Source of the DNA: Amycolatopsis umgeniensis
GTDB lineage: Bacteria; Actinomycetota; Actinomycetes; Mycobacteriales; Pseudonocardiaceae
DNA: 64,000 nucleotides
Assembly: GCF_014205155.1 (NCBI RefSeq)
Contig: NZ_JACHMX010000001.1
Span: forward strand, 248,001 to 312,000
Reading direction: 5' to 3'
Under the pieces are notes generated by a model. The model was given only the letters and a program-made list of their open reading frames with translations. It was not told the origin of the DNA and did not search any database. The translations under genes and the position numbers were made by a program. Below, piece after piece: positions 7,918 through 16,399 of this stretch (its first letter is position 1; each line of letters opens with the position of its first letter).

Positions 7918-8874
7918 GTGGAAATCGACGTCCGGCATTTGCGCCTCCTCGACGCGATCGCGTCGGCGGGCAGCATCGCGAAGGCCGCGACCTCGCTCGG
8001 GCTCTCCCAGCCCGCGCTGAGCGCGCAGCTCCACCGGGTCGAGCGGGCACTCGAACGGACCGTGTTCGAACGGGACCGCCAAGGCGTGCGGCCCACCGCG
8101 CTGGGCGAGGTGCTGCTGAACCACGCGCGGCGGGTCCTGGCCGCCGCGGACGACCTCGACCTGGCGATCCGCCGCTTCCACAGCGCACCGGCCGACGGCC
8201 TGCTCCGGATCGGCGCGCTTCCGACGGTCTTCGCCGAGACGTTGAGCGGCGTGGTCGCCGCGGCCACCCCGGGACGCCCGGTCGAATTACTCGCGCTGAC
8301 CAGCAGGACGGCGTTGTTCTCCGCGCTGCTCGACGGCACGGTGGAACTGGCGCTGTACGTGGACCACCCCGGCCAGGAGATCGTTCCGCCGGACGGCGTC
8401 CACCTGCTTCCGGTGGGGACGGAGCCGGTTTTCGTGATCGTGTCCCCGGAGCATCCCGCCGCCGGACGCGGCGAGGTGTCGCTGGCGGAACTCGCCGGAT
8501 CGGCCTGGCTCGCGGTGGCGGGCGGGGACGACGAGTTCCACGAGCACCTGACGGACGAGTGCGCCCGCGCCGGACTCGGCACGATCACCGTGCAGGAGCT
8601 GGAACCGATGGTGCTGCGGCAGACCGTCCGGCGCGATCCCCGCGCGGTGGCGCTCGCCCAGTCCCTCGATTCCGGTTCCACGATGCCCGGTTCGGTGGTG
8701 GCCCTGCGGGGAGTGCCGCTGAGGACGAGGCATCTCCTGCTGTGGCGGGACGGTTCAGCGGTCGACGTCCCGGCCATCCGCGGCGGACTGGTGCGCGCGA
8801 TCACCGAGCTGGCCGCGATCCGGCATCGCCTCCCCGAGTGGGCGGCGGCCAATCCCGGCTGGCTCGGCACCTGA
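7918..8874 (+). CDS. LysR-family transcriptional regulator
   Basis: This 318-aa regulator has the LysR winged helix at residues 1-60 (DVRHLRLLDAIASAGSIAKAATSLGLSQPALSAQLHRVE) and a periplasmic-binding-like effector domain after about residue 90. The GTG at 7918 is chosen because the LysR fold begins there. A CATACT box lies six bases upstream and there is no Shine-Dalgarno sequence, so it is probably leaderless. The gene starts about 40 bases after the sigma-factor stop. It is convergent with a second LysR gene and the two coding regions overlap by 120 bp. Both share the ending pattern ...W(L/A)A(E/A)NP(Q/G)W, so they look like an inverted duplicated pair. The target is unknown. Confidence 0.9.
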   Translation: MEIDVRHLRLLDAIASAGSIAKAATSLGLSQPALSAQLHRVERALERTVFERDRQGVRPTALGEVLLNHARRVLAAADDLDLAIRRFHSAPADGLLRIGALPTVFAETLSGVVAAATPGRPVELLALTSRTALFSALLDGTVELALYVDHPGQEIVPPDGVHLLPVGTEPVFVIVSPEHPAAGRGEVSLAELAGSAWLAVAGGDDEFHEHLTDECARAGLGTITVQELEPMVLRQTVRRDPRAVALAQSLDSGSTMPGSVVALRGVPLRTRHLLLWRDGSAVDVPAIRGGLVRAITELAAIRHRLPEWAAANPGWLGT

Positions 8875-9861
8875 CCGCGCTTCCTCGAAGGAGTCCACAG
8901 TGGTCGTCCACTGTGGATTTTCGGCGAGCCACGCGCGGTACAGCTCCGGGAGTTCCATGACGGTGTGCTGTGCCCGCACGAGTTCTTCCCACAACACGCG
9001 GACGGCGTCTTCGGACAGCGGGCCGCGCTCGTGCCAGTACAGCCGGGTGGTCATGCGCAGCGGGTTGCCGCGCAACGGGACGACCGCGATCCCGCTGCGG
9101 CGCCGCGCGGCGGGGACCATGGGCAGGACGGCCTCGCCCAGTTCGCACAGCTGCGCGCAGACACTCGGCGGCAGCGTGCGGATGTCGGGCGTGAACCCGG
9201 CCGCCCGGCACACGTCACCGAGATAGCCGGTGAACTCCGTGTCGGCGAGGTCCGCGGTGTCGGCGACGCTCAGCCAGCGTTCACCGGCGAGCTCCTCCAG
9301 CGCGATCTCGGCGCGTCCGGCGAGCCGGTGATGCTCGGCGACGGCCATGAACAACGGTTCCACCGCGACCGTCGCCCGTCCGATCTCGGCGGGCGGATCG
9401 TGGGCATAGCCGGGGAAGTCGACCACGACGAGCACCTCGAGCCGATGATCGGCGAGCAGGTCCAACGCCGCCGGGACACTCAGCGCGCCCCGCACCTCGA
9501 CGTCCGCCGACAGCACCCGCGGCACGGCGACCGCCAGATTCCCCACCAGCTGCCCGGGGATGCCGCAGACCCGGACCGGATCGGGAAGCGTGCCGTACCG
9601 GTTCTTGTCCAAGGCGGATTCCAGCCTGGCCAGCGCGTCCAGCACGGTGCGCGCGTGGGCGAGGACCAGCTCGCCGAGCGGGGTGATCCTCGCGCCGCGA
9701 CGGTCCCGATGGAACAGCGGGCCGCCGGCGGCGCGTTCCGCCCGGCGCAGGCAATCGGTGACGGTGGGCTGGGTCAGACCGAGTGCGGCCGCGGCGGCGG
9801 ACAGCGTCCCCGTCTCGGCGATGGCGCGGACCACCCGCAGCTGCCGGAACCCGAGTTCCAT
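8755..9861 (-). CDS. LysR-family transcriptional regulator, paralogue of the convergent neighbour
   Basis: This 368-aa protein has an N-terminal LysR helix-turn-helix (MELGFRQLRVVRAIAETGTLSAAAAALGLTQPTVTDCLRRAE) and a substrate-binding domain. Its last roughly 45 residues are encoded opposite the 3' end of the neighbouring LysR gene and are absent from the paralogue, so the original stop has probably been lost and the frame extended. A TAGCGT -10 box six bases before the ATG indicates a leaderless transcript. Divergent to it at 9957 is a secreted protease gene, a possible target, since LysR proteins commonly act on the divergent neighbour. Confidence 0.88.
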   Translation of the reverse strand: MELGFRQLRVVRAIAETGTLSAAAAALGLTQPTVTDCLRRAERAAGGPLFHRDRRGARITPLGELVLAHARTVLDALARLESALDKNRYGTLPDPVRVCGIPGQLVGNLAVAVPRVLSADVEVRGALSVPAALDLLADHRLEVLVVVDFPGYAHDPPAEIGRATVAVEPLFMAVAEHHRLAGRAEIALEELAGERWLSVADTADLADTEFTGYLGDVCRAAGFTPDIRTLPPSVCAQLCELGEAVLPMVPAARRRSGIAVVPLRGNPLRMTTRLYWHERGPLSEDAVRVLWEELVRAQHTVMELPELYRAWLAENPQWTTTVDSFEEARSGAEPAGIGRRPLGEAMPDRGQLGDRAHQSAADGRDVDR

Positions 9862-9956
9862 AGACGAACGCTATACAAAGCCGGGAGTTCTCCGGAAGCC
9901 CCGCCGAGGCGAGGGTGAATCCCACACATCCCCTTCAACGTCGAGGAGGACCCCCT

Positions 9957-10721
9957 ATGAGACTGCGTACCCTGCTACGCGCCGCCCTGATCCCGCTGGT
10001 CGCGGGTGCGGCGGCGCTGTCCGTGTCGTCGCCGGTGGCGGCCCAGGAACCCGGGCAGGTCGGCCCCGCCATCGTCGGCGGCGGACAGGCCTCCGGTGAC
10101 TTCCCGTGGATCGCTTCTCTCCAGGTCAACGGCAGTCACGGTTGCGGCGGCTCGCTGATCGCGTCGCAGTGGGTCGTGACCGCGGCCCACTGCATCCCGC
10201 AGCAGGCACTGCGGCTGCGCATCGGGTCGAAGACATGGCAGTCCGGCGGGGTCCTGACCTCGGCGTCGCGCATGATCAAGCATCCGAACTACAGCGGTCA
10301 GGCGGGACCGTACGACATCGCGCTCGTGCGGCTCGCGCAGCCCGTGCAGAACCCACCGATCCAGATCGCGGCCAGCTCGCCCGCGGCCGGGACCGGTGTC
10401 ACGCTGTACGGCTGGGGACAGACCTGTCCGCAGCGTGGTTGTGAGCCGAGGCCGCCGTCCAACCTCAAGCAGCTCAACACCCGCATCGATCCGGACAGCC
10501 GGTGCCAGGGCATCCAGGGTTCCAGCGAACTGTGTGTCTACAGCACGAATTACCAGACAGCCTGCTATGGCGACTCCGGCGGACCGCTGGTCGTCCAGGG
10601 CACGCTGGCCGGTGCGACGAGCCGCGCGGGTCACAACAGCCCGTCTTGCGGTACCGGCGACACCATCTACACCGATGTCGTCGCACACCGGCAGTGGATC
10701 GCCTCGGTCACCGGGGTGTGA
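9957..10721 (+). CDS. Secreted chymotrypsin-fold serine protease (S1A)
   Basis: This 254-aa enzyme has a signal peptide (about 1-29, ending VAAQ), a short propeptide, an activation site before IVGG at residue 39, and the triad His78 (TAAHC), Asp120 (YDIALV) and Ser207 (YGDSGGPLV). Cysteines pair as in trypsins. The residue six before the catalytic Ser, which is Asp in true trypsins and sets Lys/Arg specificity, is Thr here (T-A-C-Y-G-D-S). Trypsin-like specificity is therefore doubtful even though the overall fold is trypsin-like. The ATG at 9957 follows a strong GAGGAGGA site at 9943-9950. An upstream in-frame start at 9915 is not needed. Two hairpins follow the gene. Confidence 0.92.
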   Translation: MRLRTLLRAALIPLVAGAAALSVSSPVAAQEPGQVGPAIVGGGQASGDFPWIASLQVNGSHGCGGSLIASQWVVTAAHCIPQQALRLRIGSKTWQSGGVLTSASRMIKHPNYSGQAGPYDIALVRLAQPVQNPPIQIAASSPAAGTGVTLYGWGQTCPQRGCEPRPPSNLKQLNTRIDPDSRCQGIQGSSELCVYSTNYQTACYGDSGGPLVVQGTLAGATSRAGHNSPSCGTGDTIYTDVVAHRQWIASVTGV

Positions 10722-10725
10722 TCTT

Positions 10726-10757
10726 CCCGGTGCGGTGATCCGGTGATCCGCACCGGG
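10726..10757 (+). terminator. Hairpin after the S1A protease gene
   Basis: A perfect 10-bp stem (10726-10735 with 10748-10757) begins four bases after the protease stop. Confidence 0.65.
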
Positions 10758-10764
10758 AGGGGAG

Positions 10765-10797
10765 CCGGGTGGGCGCGTCGCAGGGACGCCCACCCGG
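10765..10797. terminator. Second hairpin, between convergent genes
   Basis: A perfect 11-bp stem (10765-10775 with 10787-10797) lies just before the stop codon of the convergent small secreted protein gene and probably serves that gene on the minus strand. Confidence 0.65.
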
Positions 10798-10805
10798 TTC
10801 GGCGT

Positions 10806-11054
10806 TCATTCCTGGATGCAGTCGAGCCCGATGAGGCCGAAAGGTGTCAACACGTACTGGCAGATATGGGTCGCGTTGTCCTTTTCGGTCTCCGCGCAGG
10901 CGGCCGGCGCTCCGAGAAGGTCGACGAAGCAGAAGGCGTAGAACTGACTCGGCTTGCCGGGAACCCTTTCCGCGTAGGCGGGCGCGGCGGCGATCGCCCC
11001 CGCGGAAACCATGAGCGTGACGGTGGCCGCCAAGGCGGCGATACGTGTCTTCAT
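10806..11054 (-). CDS. Small secreted protein, unknown function
   Basis: This 82-aa protein has a clear signal peptide (MKTRIAALAATVTLMVSAGA followed by an A-x-A site near residue 28) and a mature part of about 54 residues with four cysteines (FCF, AAC, HIC, LDC), which suggests a compact disulfide-bonded extracellular peptide. The ATG follows a GAGGAGAG ribosome site at normal spacing, so unlike several neighbours it has a leader. I do not recognise the family. It is convergent with the S1A protease and divergent from the DUF6130 lipoprotein gene. A role as protease inhibitor or signalling peptide would be speculation. Confidence 0.75.
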   Translation of the reverse strand: MKTRIAALAATVTLMVSAGAIAAAPAYAERVPGKPSQFYAFCFVDLLGAPAACAETEKDNATHICQYVLTPFGLIGLDCIQE

Positions 11055-11149
11055 CGTTCTCTCCTCTTCGTGCGGCTCTGTGGTCGGTACCTCCAGGGAT
11101 TACCCGGCCCCCGCAGGTTCACCTGGTGATCACCGGAAAGTGTCACGAC

Positions 11150-11207
11150 GACGTACAGCGATGACGTCGTCCGACGGGCGCCGCGGCCCCTGCGTCCGTC
11201 CTAACGT
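11150..11207 (+). promoter_or_regulatory. Third copy of the GACGTAC / GACGTCGTCCGACGG leaderless promoter
   Basis: GACGTAC is at 11150-11156, GACGTCGTCCGACGG at 11163-11177 and the -10-like TAACGT at 11202-11207, six bases before the ATG at 11214. Every distance equals that in the ohr promoter (13 bp between boxes, 64 bp from first box to ATG). The stretch after the long box also agrees at most positions for about ten bases. Confidence 0.7.
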
Positions 11208-11213
11208 GACTTC

Positions 11214-11681
11214 ATGCCCGCTCTGGGAAAGTTCGCCCTCATCGCCGTTCTGTTCACCGCCGCCTGCAGTGCTCCGCCACCGGTGGCCGCTCCCCCTGCC
11301 CCTGCCGCCGTCGCCGGCTGGGCGCCCGCTCCCGTGGTGCCGCTGCCGTCCCAGCCGGCACCCGCGCTCGTCGTGGACGCGCCCTTGCCCGAACAGCTCG
11401 CGATGGGCCTGGTCGTCCTGCGTTACCGGGCGGAGAACCTCCGGATCGTCCCCGTCTACGGCCCGGCCGCCCTCGACGTCTCGCCGCGGATCGGCCACAT
11501 CCACGTGACCGTCGACGACGCGGCATGGCATTGGGCGGACGGCAGCGGCGAACCGCTGATCATCCAGTCGCTCCCGGCGGGACCGCACAAGGTGTGGATC
11601 GGCCTGGCCGATCCGACGCACAAGATCCTCGACGAGAAGACCGTGAACTTCGTCGTCCCCGTCCACAATGGACACCACTGA
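11214..11681 (+). CDS. DUF6130-type lipoprotein
   Basis: This 155-aa exported lipoprotein has a lipobox FTAAC with the lipidated Cys at residue 18, then a proline/alanine-rich tether to about residue 55. A compact domain follows with GHIHVTVDDAAWHW and GPHKVWIGLADPTHKILDEKTVNF, the pattern of the DUF6130 family. The biochemical role of that family is not known to me. The histidines and the beta-rich pattern could suggest metal or ligand binding, but this is a guess. The start is leaderless. The promoter matches those of ohr and the SARP gene 11 kb away, which suggests a shared regulon, possibly envelope or peroxide stress. Confidence 0.75.
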   Translation: MPALGKFALIAVLFTAACSAPPPVAAPPAPAAVAGWAPAPVVPLPSQPAPALVVDAPLPEQLAMGLVVLRYRAENLRIVPVYGPAALDVSPRIGHIHVTVDDAAWHWADGSGEPLIIQSLPAGPHKVWIGLADPTHKILDEKTVNFVVPVHNGHH

Positions 11682-11813
11682 GGCGACGACGGCGTTCTGG
11701 GCTGCTCGACCACACGACCCGGCGGCTGACCGGAGACCCGCTCGGCACCCTCACCACCCTGGCGACCGACCCCGGCCGCCTCTGGAGATCGCCCGGAGCG
11801 GCGTGCGAGGTCC

Positions 11814-11860
11814 GTGAAGGCCTCCTTCCCTACGCTCAAGGTAGTGAAGGAGGCCTTCAC
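11814..11860. terminator. Hairpin, GTGAAGGCCTCCTT type
   Basis: A perfect 14-bp stem (11814-11827 with 11847-11860), with further inner pairing, lies 133 bases after the lipoprotein stop. The same word type recurs at 33061-33103. Confidence 0.65.
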
Positions 11861-12039
11861 AGCCCCCTGGTCGCCTCAGGAGCACCAGCAGTCACAGCGA
11901 GGCCGCGTGACGCAAGGAAGGAGGCCTGTTGCTGATTCGAGGCAACAGGCTCGCCGCATAGGGCGTTATACACTTCGTAGGCGCTGCCGGGTCGACAGCC
12001 AGAACACGGCGAGCCAGGCCCCCGCCGCATCCCGCCAGC
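11861..12039. other. Intergenic stretch with a second small hairpin, no gene seen
   Basis: A 9-bp stem (11924-11932 with 11942-11950) lies between the lipoprotein gene and the convergent dehydrogenase. Open frames crossing 11682-12039 show no family-like sequence and no ribosome site. Confidence 0.45.
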
Positions 12040-13047
12040 TCAGGCCCGCAGGTGGGCAACGTCCGGCGCGACGGCGTGCCGCAGCGGCTGGCCGAGCACG
12101 AACCGCCGCAGCTCCCCCGCCACGAGCTCGCCCATCCGGGCCCGTTCGGCACCCAGCGCACCCGCCAGATGCGGGGTGAGCACGACATTCGGCAGCGTGT
12201 ACAGCGGCGAGTCCGGCGCGGGCGGTTCGGGCCAGGTGACGTCGAGGATCGCCGTGAGGTCCGGCCGCTCGCTCAGCACGGGGACGACCGACGGTTCGTC
12301 GACAACGGCGCCGCGGGCGGTGTTGATCAGGGTCGCGCCGATGCCCATCCTGGCCACCAGCTCCCCGTTCACCAGCCCTTCGGTCTCCGGCAGCAGCGGC
12401 GCGTGCAGGCTGACGACGGCGCTCGTGGCGAACAGTTCGTCCAGTTCCACCAGCCGTACGCCGAGTTCGGCGGCGGCCGCGGCGCCCACGACGGGGTCGC
12501 TCGCGAGCACTTCGACGTCGAAATTCCGCAGATGCGACGCGACGAGAGCACCGATCTCGCCGAGTCCGAGCAGGCCGACGCGGGAGCGGTACGCCCCGGC
12601 GACCCTCGGATCGGGCGGGTACGCCTTCCGCTCCCGGATCTCGCGGGAGATCCGATGCACCTGCTTGAGTCCTAAGAGGACCTGGGCCAGCGTGAACTCG
12701 GCGACCGGGACGGCGTTCGCGGCCGCGGCGGACACGATCGGGAGCTCGCGCGCCCAGAACTCGGGCGTGGTCAACGGCCGGACCGATCCGGCGGCGACGA
12801 GTACGGCGCGCAGATCCGGCGCGTGTCCCAACAGGACGGAGTCCAGAACCGGCGCTCCCCAGCCCGAGAGCAGGATTTCGACGCCCTCCAGGGCCGCCGG
12901 GTCCTCCGCCAGGCGCTCGCGGGTGAGCGGCTCACGCAGGTCCACCAGCGTGCCGATCTCCTTCAGCACCGCCTCGGGGTAAACGTCGTCGCGGCGGCGT
13001 TCCTCCATCACGAGAAGTGCCGTCGGGCGGTGTTGCAGCTCGGTCAT
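12040..13047 (-). CDS. D-isomer-specific 2-hydroxyacid dehydrogenase family protein
   Basis: This 335-aa NAD(P)-dependent oxidoreductase has the fold of D-2-hydroxyacid dehydrogenases. The Rossmann motif GLLGLGEIG is near residue 165. The catalytic Arg is in INTARGAVVDE, the Glu in VTWPEPP and the His in LTPHLAGALG. Such enzymes reduce 2-keto acids such as glyoxylate, hydroxypyruvate or keto-sugar acids. The ATG at 13047 follows GGAGGTAGGG on the minus strand; an earlier start at 13110 lacks support. The gene is divergent from the sugar ABC importer operon across a 182-bp region with a LacI-type operator, so it may belong to the same polysaccharide-use regulon. Confidence 0.85.
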   Translation of the reverse strand: MTELQHRPTALLVMEERRRDDVYPEAVLKEIGTLVDLREPLTRERLAEDPAALEGVEILLSGWGAPVLDSVLLGHAPDLRAVLVAAGSVRPLTTPEFWARELPIVSAAAANAVPVAEFTLAQVLLGLKQVHRISREIRERKAYPPDPRVAGAYRSRVGLLGLGEIGALVASHLRNFDVEVLASDPVVGAAAAAELGVRLVELDELFATSAVVSLHAPLLPETEGLVNGELVARMGIGATLINTARGAVVDEPSVVPVLSERPDLTAILDVTWPEPPAPDSPLYTLPNVVLTPHLAGALGAERARMGELVAGELRRFVLGQPLRHAVAPDVAHLRA

Positions 13048-13168
13048 CCCTACCTCCGCCGGCGACCATACATCGGATGCTTGACCCGGTCCACGCGCGG
13101 CGAGTCCCACGCAGGGGCAAACCCGGCCGATTGAAATTCGTAATCATCGGACCATTGACCGAACGCTG

Positions 13169-13182
13169 TGAAAGCGCTTACC
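13169..13182. promoter_or_regulatory. LacI-family operator (TGAAAGCGCTTACC)
   Basis: A 14-bp element centred on the CG typical of LacI/GalR operators (GAAAGCGCTT core) lies in the divergent region, 47 bases before the binding-protein start. The LacI gene at 19228 in the same cluster is the obvious candidate repressor. This is inference from motif and context. Confidence 0.6.
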
Positions 13183-13229
13183 GTCCCCTCCGGAGTAGAC
13201 AGCGTGGTCCACAGTGAACAGGAGATGCG

Positions 13230-14558
13230 ATGCGGAAATCGCGGTGGATCGGCGTGGGACTCACTGTCTCAGCGCTGGTCCTTTCGGGCTGCTCGGCAGG
13301 CCCCGCCGGAACGAACGTCGCGCAGGACACCAAGGCACCCTTGGAACTGTGGACCCGGACGACCCCCGGCGGCGCCGGTGAGCAGGCCACCAAGCGGCTC
13401 GCGGAAGCCTTCGAGAAGGCCACCGGATTCAAGGTGCAGGTCACCGCGATCTTCGACGACTTCGAGACGAAGCTGGCCCAGCGCGCCGCCCAGCGCGACC
13501 TGCCCGACATCGTGATGAACGACGTCACGCAGGTCGGAACGCTGAAGAGCCAGGGTCTCGTCCGCGAGGTCGAGCCGGGCAAGATCAAGCACGCCTCGGA
13601 GCTCACCGAGCAGGCGCTGAAGTCGAACCAGACCCCCGACGGCAAGCTCTACGGCCTGCCCTACAGCGCCCAGGCCTCGGCGCTGCTGATCCGCAAGGAC
13701 TGGCGGGAGAAGCTCGGCAAGGCCGTGCCGCAGAGCTGGGCCGAACTGGCGGACCTCGCCAAGGCCTTCACCACCGGCGACCCCGACGGCAACGGCAAGA
13801 ACGACACCGCGGGACTGACCGCGACGCTGTCGACCAAGCGGGGCTACGCCTCCTGGTACTTCTCCAACTTCCTGTGGGCCGCGGGCGGCGACTTCATCAC
13901 CGAGACCGGCGGCGGCAAGTACAAGCCGTCGATGAGCACGCCCGAATCCGTGGCCGCGGTGCAGTACTTCCGCGACCTCGGCTGCAAGGACAACGTGATC
14001 CAGCCCGGCTCGGTCACCATGCCGACCCCCGCGACCAACGAGACCTTCGAAGCGGGCAAGGCCGGGATGTACGTCGTCGGCCCGTACCTGCTGCCGCGTT
14101 TCGACAAGTCGCTCGGCAAGGACAAGTACGAGGTCGTCCCGATGCCGGCGGGCGCCAAGAACTCCGACGTCCTCGCCGAGGGACTCTCGATCTACATGAT
14201 GGCGGGCTCGCCGAACCAGGCCGGGCAGGACGCGTTCGGTGACTTCGCGATCTCGACCGAAGGCCAGAAGATCGGCATGGAGGGCGAATCGGCCTTCATC
14301 GTGCAGCTCCCGGTGAACAAGAACGTCGACATCACCCAGGTCCGCTCGGACCCGCGATGGAAGACCTACGCCGAGATCTACGCCAAGTCCGGCCACTACG
14401 CGCCGTCCATCCCGAACTGGACGCCGGTCCGCCAGGACACCGCCGACACGGTCAGCGCGCTCGTCGCCGACTGCAAGCTCGACACCAAGGCGGAACTGTC
14501 CAAACTCGACACCAAGCTCACCGCGACCTTGCAGCAACAGGGGATCAGCGCGTCATGA
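13230..14558 (+). CDS. ABC transporter sugar-binding lipoprotein
   Basis: This 442-aa solute-binding protein belongs to extracellular family 1. The signal peptide ends in the lipobox LVLSGC with the lipidated Cys at residue 20. The mature protein has the usual two-lobe pattern (PLELWTRTTPGGAGEQATKRL; DIVMNDVTQVGTL; YGLPYSAQASALLIRKDW; ETFEAGKAGMYVVGPYLL). A GGAG site lies just before the ATG. It is the first gene of a rightward operon and hands substrate to the two permeases that follow. No ATPase is encoded in the locus, so a shared MsiK-like ATPase encoded elsewhere is likely, as in other actinomycete sugar importers. Substrate is probably an oligosaccharide released by the linked lyase or fucosidase. 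Confidence 0.93.
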   Translation: MRKSRWIGVGLTVSALVLSGCSAGPAGTNVAQDTKAPLELWTRTTPGGAGEQATKRLAEAFEKATGFKVQVTAIFDDFETKLAQRAAQRDLPDIVMNDVTQVGTLKSQGLVREVEPGKIKHASELTEQALKSNQTPDGKLYGLPYSAQASALLIRKDWREKLGKAVPQSWAELADLAKAFTTGDPDGNGKNDTAGLTATLSTKRGYASWYFSNFLWAAGGDFITETGGGKYKPSMSTPESVAAVQYFRDLGCKDNVIQPGSVTMPTPATNETFEAGKAGMYVVGPYLLPRFDKSLGKDKYEVVPMPAGAKNSDVLAEGLSIYMMAGSPNQAGQDAFGDFAISTEGQKIGMEGESAFIVQLPVNKNVDITQVRSDPRWKTYAEIYAKSGHYAPSIPNWTPVRQDTADTVSALVADCKLDTKAELSKLDTKLTATLQQQGISAS

Positions 14559-15511
14559 CCGTAGATCACGCCAAGCCGGCGGCCGTCGGCGCGGACCGTC
14601 CCGCCGTCAAGCGGACGCCCGCGCCGAAGGTCCGCAGGCGCAGCGATCGCGACGGGAAGTGGTGGACGCCGTGGCTGTTCCTGGCCCCCGCCCTGATCCT
14701 GTTCGTGTACTTCAAGTTCATCCCGATGATCACCGCGGTGACGATGTCCTTCCAGGACGTCCAGCCGTATCTGGGAAACCAGTGGGTCGGCGGGGAGAAC
14801 TACAGCACCGTCCTCGGTGACGAGGCGTTCCACTCCGCGATCTGGCACACCGTCGTGATCGCGGTCGGGCAGACCGTGGGGTCGATGGTCATCGGCCTCG
14901 CACTCGCCCTGCTGATGGAGGGCCAGAGCAAACGGCTGAAGTTCCTGCGGTCGGCGGCGTTCCTGCCGGTGGTCGTGCCGATCGCGGTGGTCGCCGAACT
15001 CTGGCGGATCATGTACCACCCGACCGAGGACGGGATGCTGAACTCCATCCTCGGCATGGTCGGGCTGGGCCCGTCGGGCTTCATCAACGATCCCGACACG
15101 TCGATGATCTCGGTCATCATCACCGGCATCTGGCGCGGTGCGCCGTACGACATGATGATCTTCCTCGCGGGCCTGGCGGGAATCGACCGCGGGCTCTACG
15201 AAGCGGCCACTGTGGACGGTGCCTCGCGCTGGCGCAAGATCCTCCACGTGACGCTGCCGGGGCTGCGGTCGGTGTTCTCGATCCTGTTCGTCCTCGCGGC
15301 GATCCGCGGCCTGCGGGTGTTCACCGAGGTGTTCCTGCTGACCAACGGCGGGCCGAACGGCTCGACCGAGGTGGCGATGACCCTGATCTACAAACTCGGA
15401 CTGGAACAGAACCGGCTGGGCGTCGGCGCGGCGGGAGCGGTCCTGCTGTTCCTCGCGACGCTCGTGCTGACGCTGTTCGTCCAGGTGCTCCGACGGAGGC
15501 GAGACGCATGA
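14555..15511 (+). CDS. ABC transporter permease (MalF/UgpA type)
   Basis: This 318-aa inner-membrane subunit of a carbohydrate importer has a charged cytoplasmic N-terminus of about 35 residues, six predicted membrane segments (first at WLFLAPALILFVYF), and the EAA loop YEAATVDGASRWRKILHVTLPGL that contacts the ATPase. The ATG overlaps the stop of the binding-protein gene by four bases (ATGA), and its own end overlaps the next permease in the same way, indicating translational coupling. Confidence 0.93.
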   Translation: MTVDHAKPAAVGADRPAVKRTPAPKVRRRSDRDGKWWTPWLFLAPALILFVYFKFIPMITAVTMSFQDVQPYLGNQWVGGENYSTVLGDEAFHSAIWHTVVIAVGQTVGSMVIGLALALLMEGQSKRLKFLRSAAFLPVVVPIAVVAELWRIMYHPTEDGMLNSILGMVGLGPSGFINDPDTSMISVIITGIWRGAPYDMMIFLAGLAGIDRGLYEAATVDGASRWRKILHVTLPGLRSVFSILFVLAAIRGLRVFTEVFLLTNGGPNGSTEVAMTLIYKLGLEQNRLGVGAAGAVLLFLATLVLTLFVQVLRRRRDA

Positions 15512-16374
15512 CCGCGGCCAACGATTCGGCACTCGGCCTCGACGCCGTCAAATCGCCGGGCGGGCGGATCCTGAAGTACGCCGTGTACGCCCTTCTGCTG
15601 GTGGTGTTCGCCGGTCCGCTGCTGGCGCTGCTGGTCAGCGCGTTCAGCGACGTGTCCGACCCGACGGCGCTGAGCGTCATCCCGTCGAGCCCCACCCTGG
15701 ACAACTTCGGTATCGCGTTCGACCACGGCGTCGGGATGTACCTGCTCAACTCGTTCCTGGTGGTCGGCTTCGGCCTGCTGCTGCAGGTCGTCATCTCGGT
15801 GCTGGCCGGATACGCGCTGGCACGCAAGAAGTTCCGCTTCATGACCTTCGTGCTGGTCGCGATCCTGGCGACGCTGATGCTGCCGGAGGAGATCCTCGCG
15901 ATCCCGCTTTCGCTGATCCTGTCCGACCTTCCCGTGGTGCACATCAACCTGATCGGCAGTCTGGCCGGGATGATCGTGCCGCTCGGCGCGTGGGCGTTCT
16001 CGATCCTGGTGATGACCGAGTTCATGAAGGACGTCCCCCGCGAACTCGAAGAGGCCGCGCGGATCGACGGCGCCGGGGATCTGCGGATCTTCGCGCAGAT
16101 CATCCTGCCGATGTGCAAGCCCGCGCTCGGCGTGATCGGCGTCTTCGGCTTCACGATGATCTGGGACCAGTACCTGCTGCCGATGCTGGTCTCGTCCGAC
16201 GCCTCGACCTACACGCTGCCGCTGGCACTGCGCACCCTGCGCATCGACGCGGACGTGACGCCCGGCGTGATCATGGCGGCGTCGCTGCTGGCGCTGCTGC
16301 CGTCGGTCGCCGCGTTCCTGTTCTTCCAGCGTTCGTTCGTCCGCGGCCTCGCCTCGGGCGCGCTGAAGGGCTGA
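15508..16374 (+). CDS. ABC transporter permease (MalG/UgpE type)
   Basis: This 288-aa second membrane subunit has six predicted transmembrane helices and the EAA motif LEEAARIDGAGDLRIFAQIILPMCKPAL. It starts within the stop of the first permease (four-base overlap). Together they form the heterodimeric channel for the binding protein at 13230. The fucosidase gene follows after 25 bases. Confidence 0.93.
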   Translation: MTAANDSALGLDAVKSPGGRILKYAVYALLLVVFAGPLLALLVSAFSDVSDPTALSVIPSSPTLDNFGIAFDHGVGMYLLNSFLVVGFGLLLQVVISVLAGYALARKKFRFMTFVLVAILATLMLPEEILAIPLSLILSDLPVVHINLIGSLAGMIVPLGAWAFSILVMTEFMKDVPRELEEAARIDGAGDLRIFAQIILPMCKPALGVIGVFGFTMIWDQYLLPMLVSSDASTYTLPLALRTLRIDADVTPGVIMAASLLALLPSVAAFLFFQRSFVRGLASGALKG

Positions 16375-16399
16375 CCCACAATCAAGGAGCGATCCTGAA

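Noticed and set aside
11456..11935. Open frames over the end of the DUF6130 gene and the following hairpin
   Set aside because: Translations include hairpin DNA (for example repeated EAF/EGL words) and have no start signal or family match. A decayed gene remnant cannot be excluded but is not supported.
13169..13182. CcpA-type cre site
   Set aside because: The sequence resembles cre, but CcpA is a Firmicutes system; the locus encodes its own LacI-family protein.
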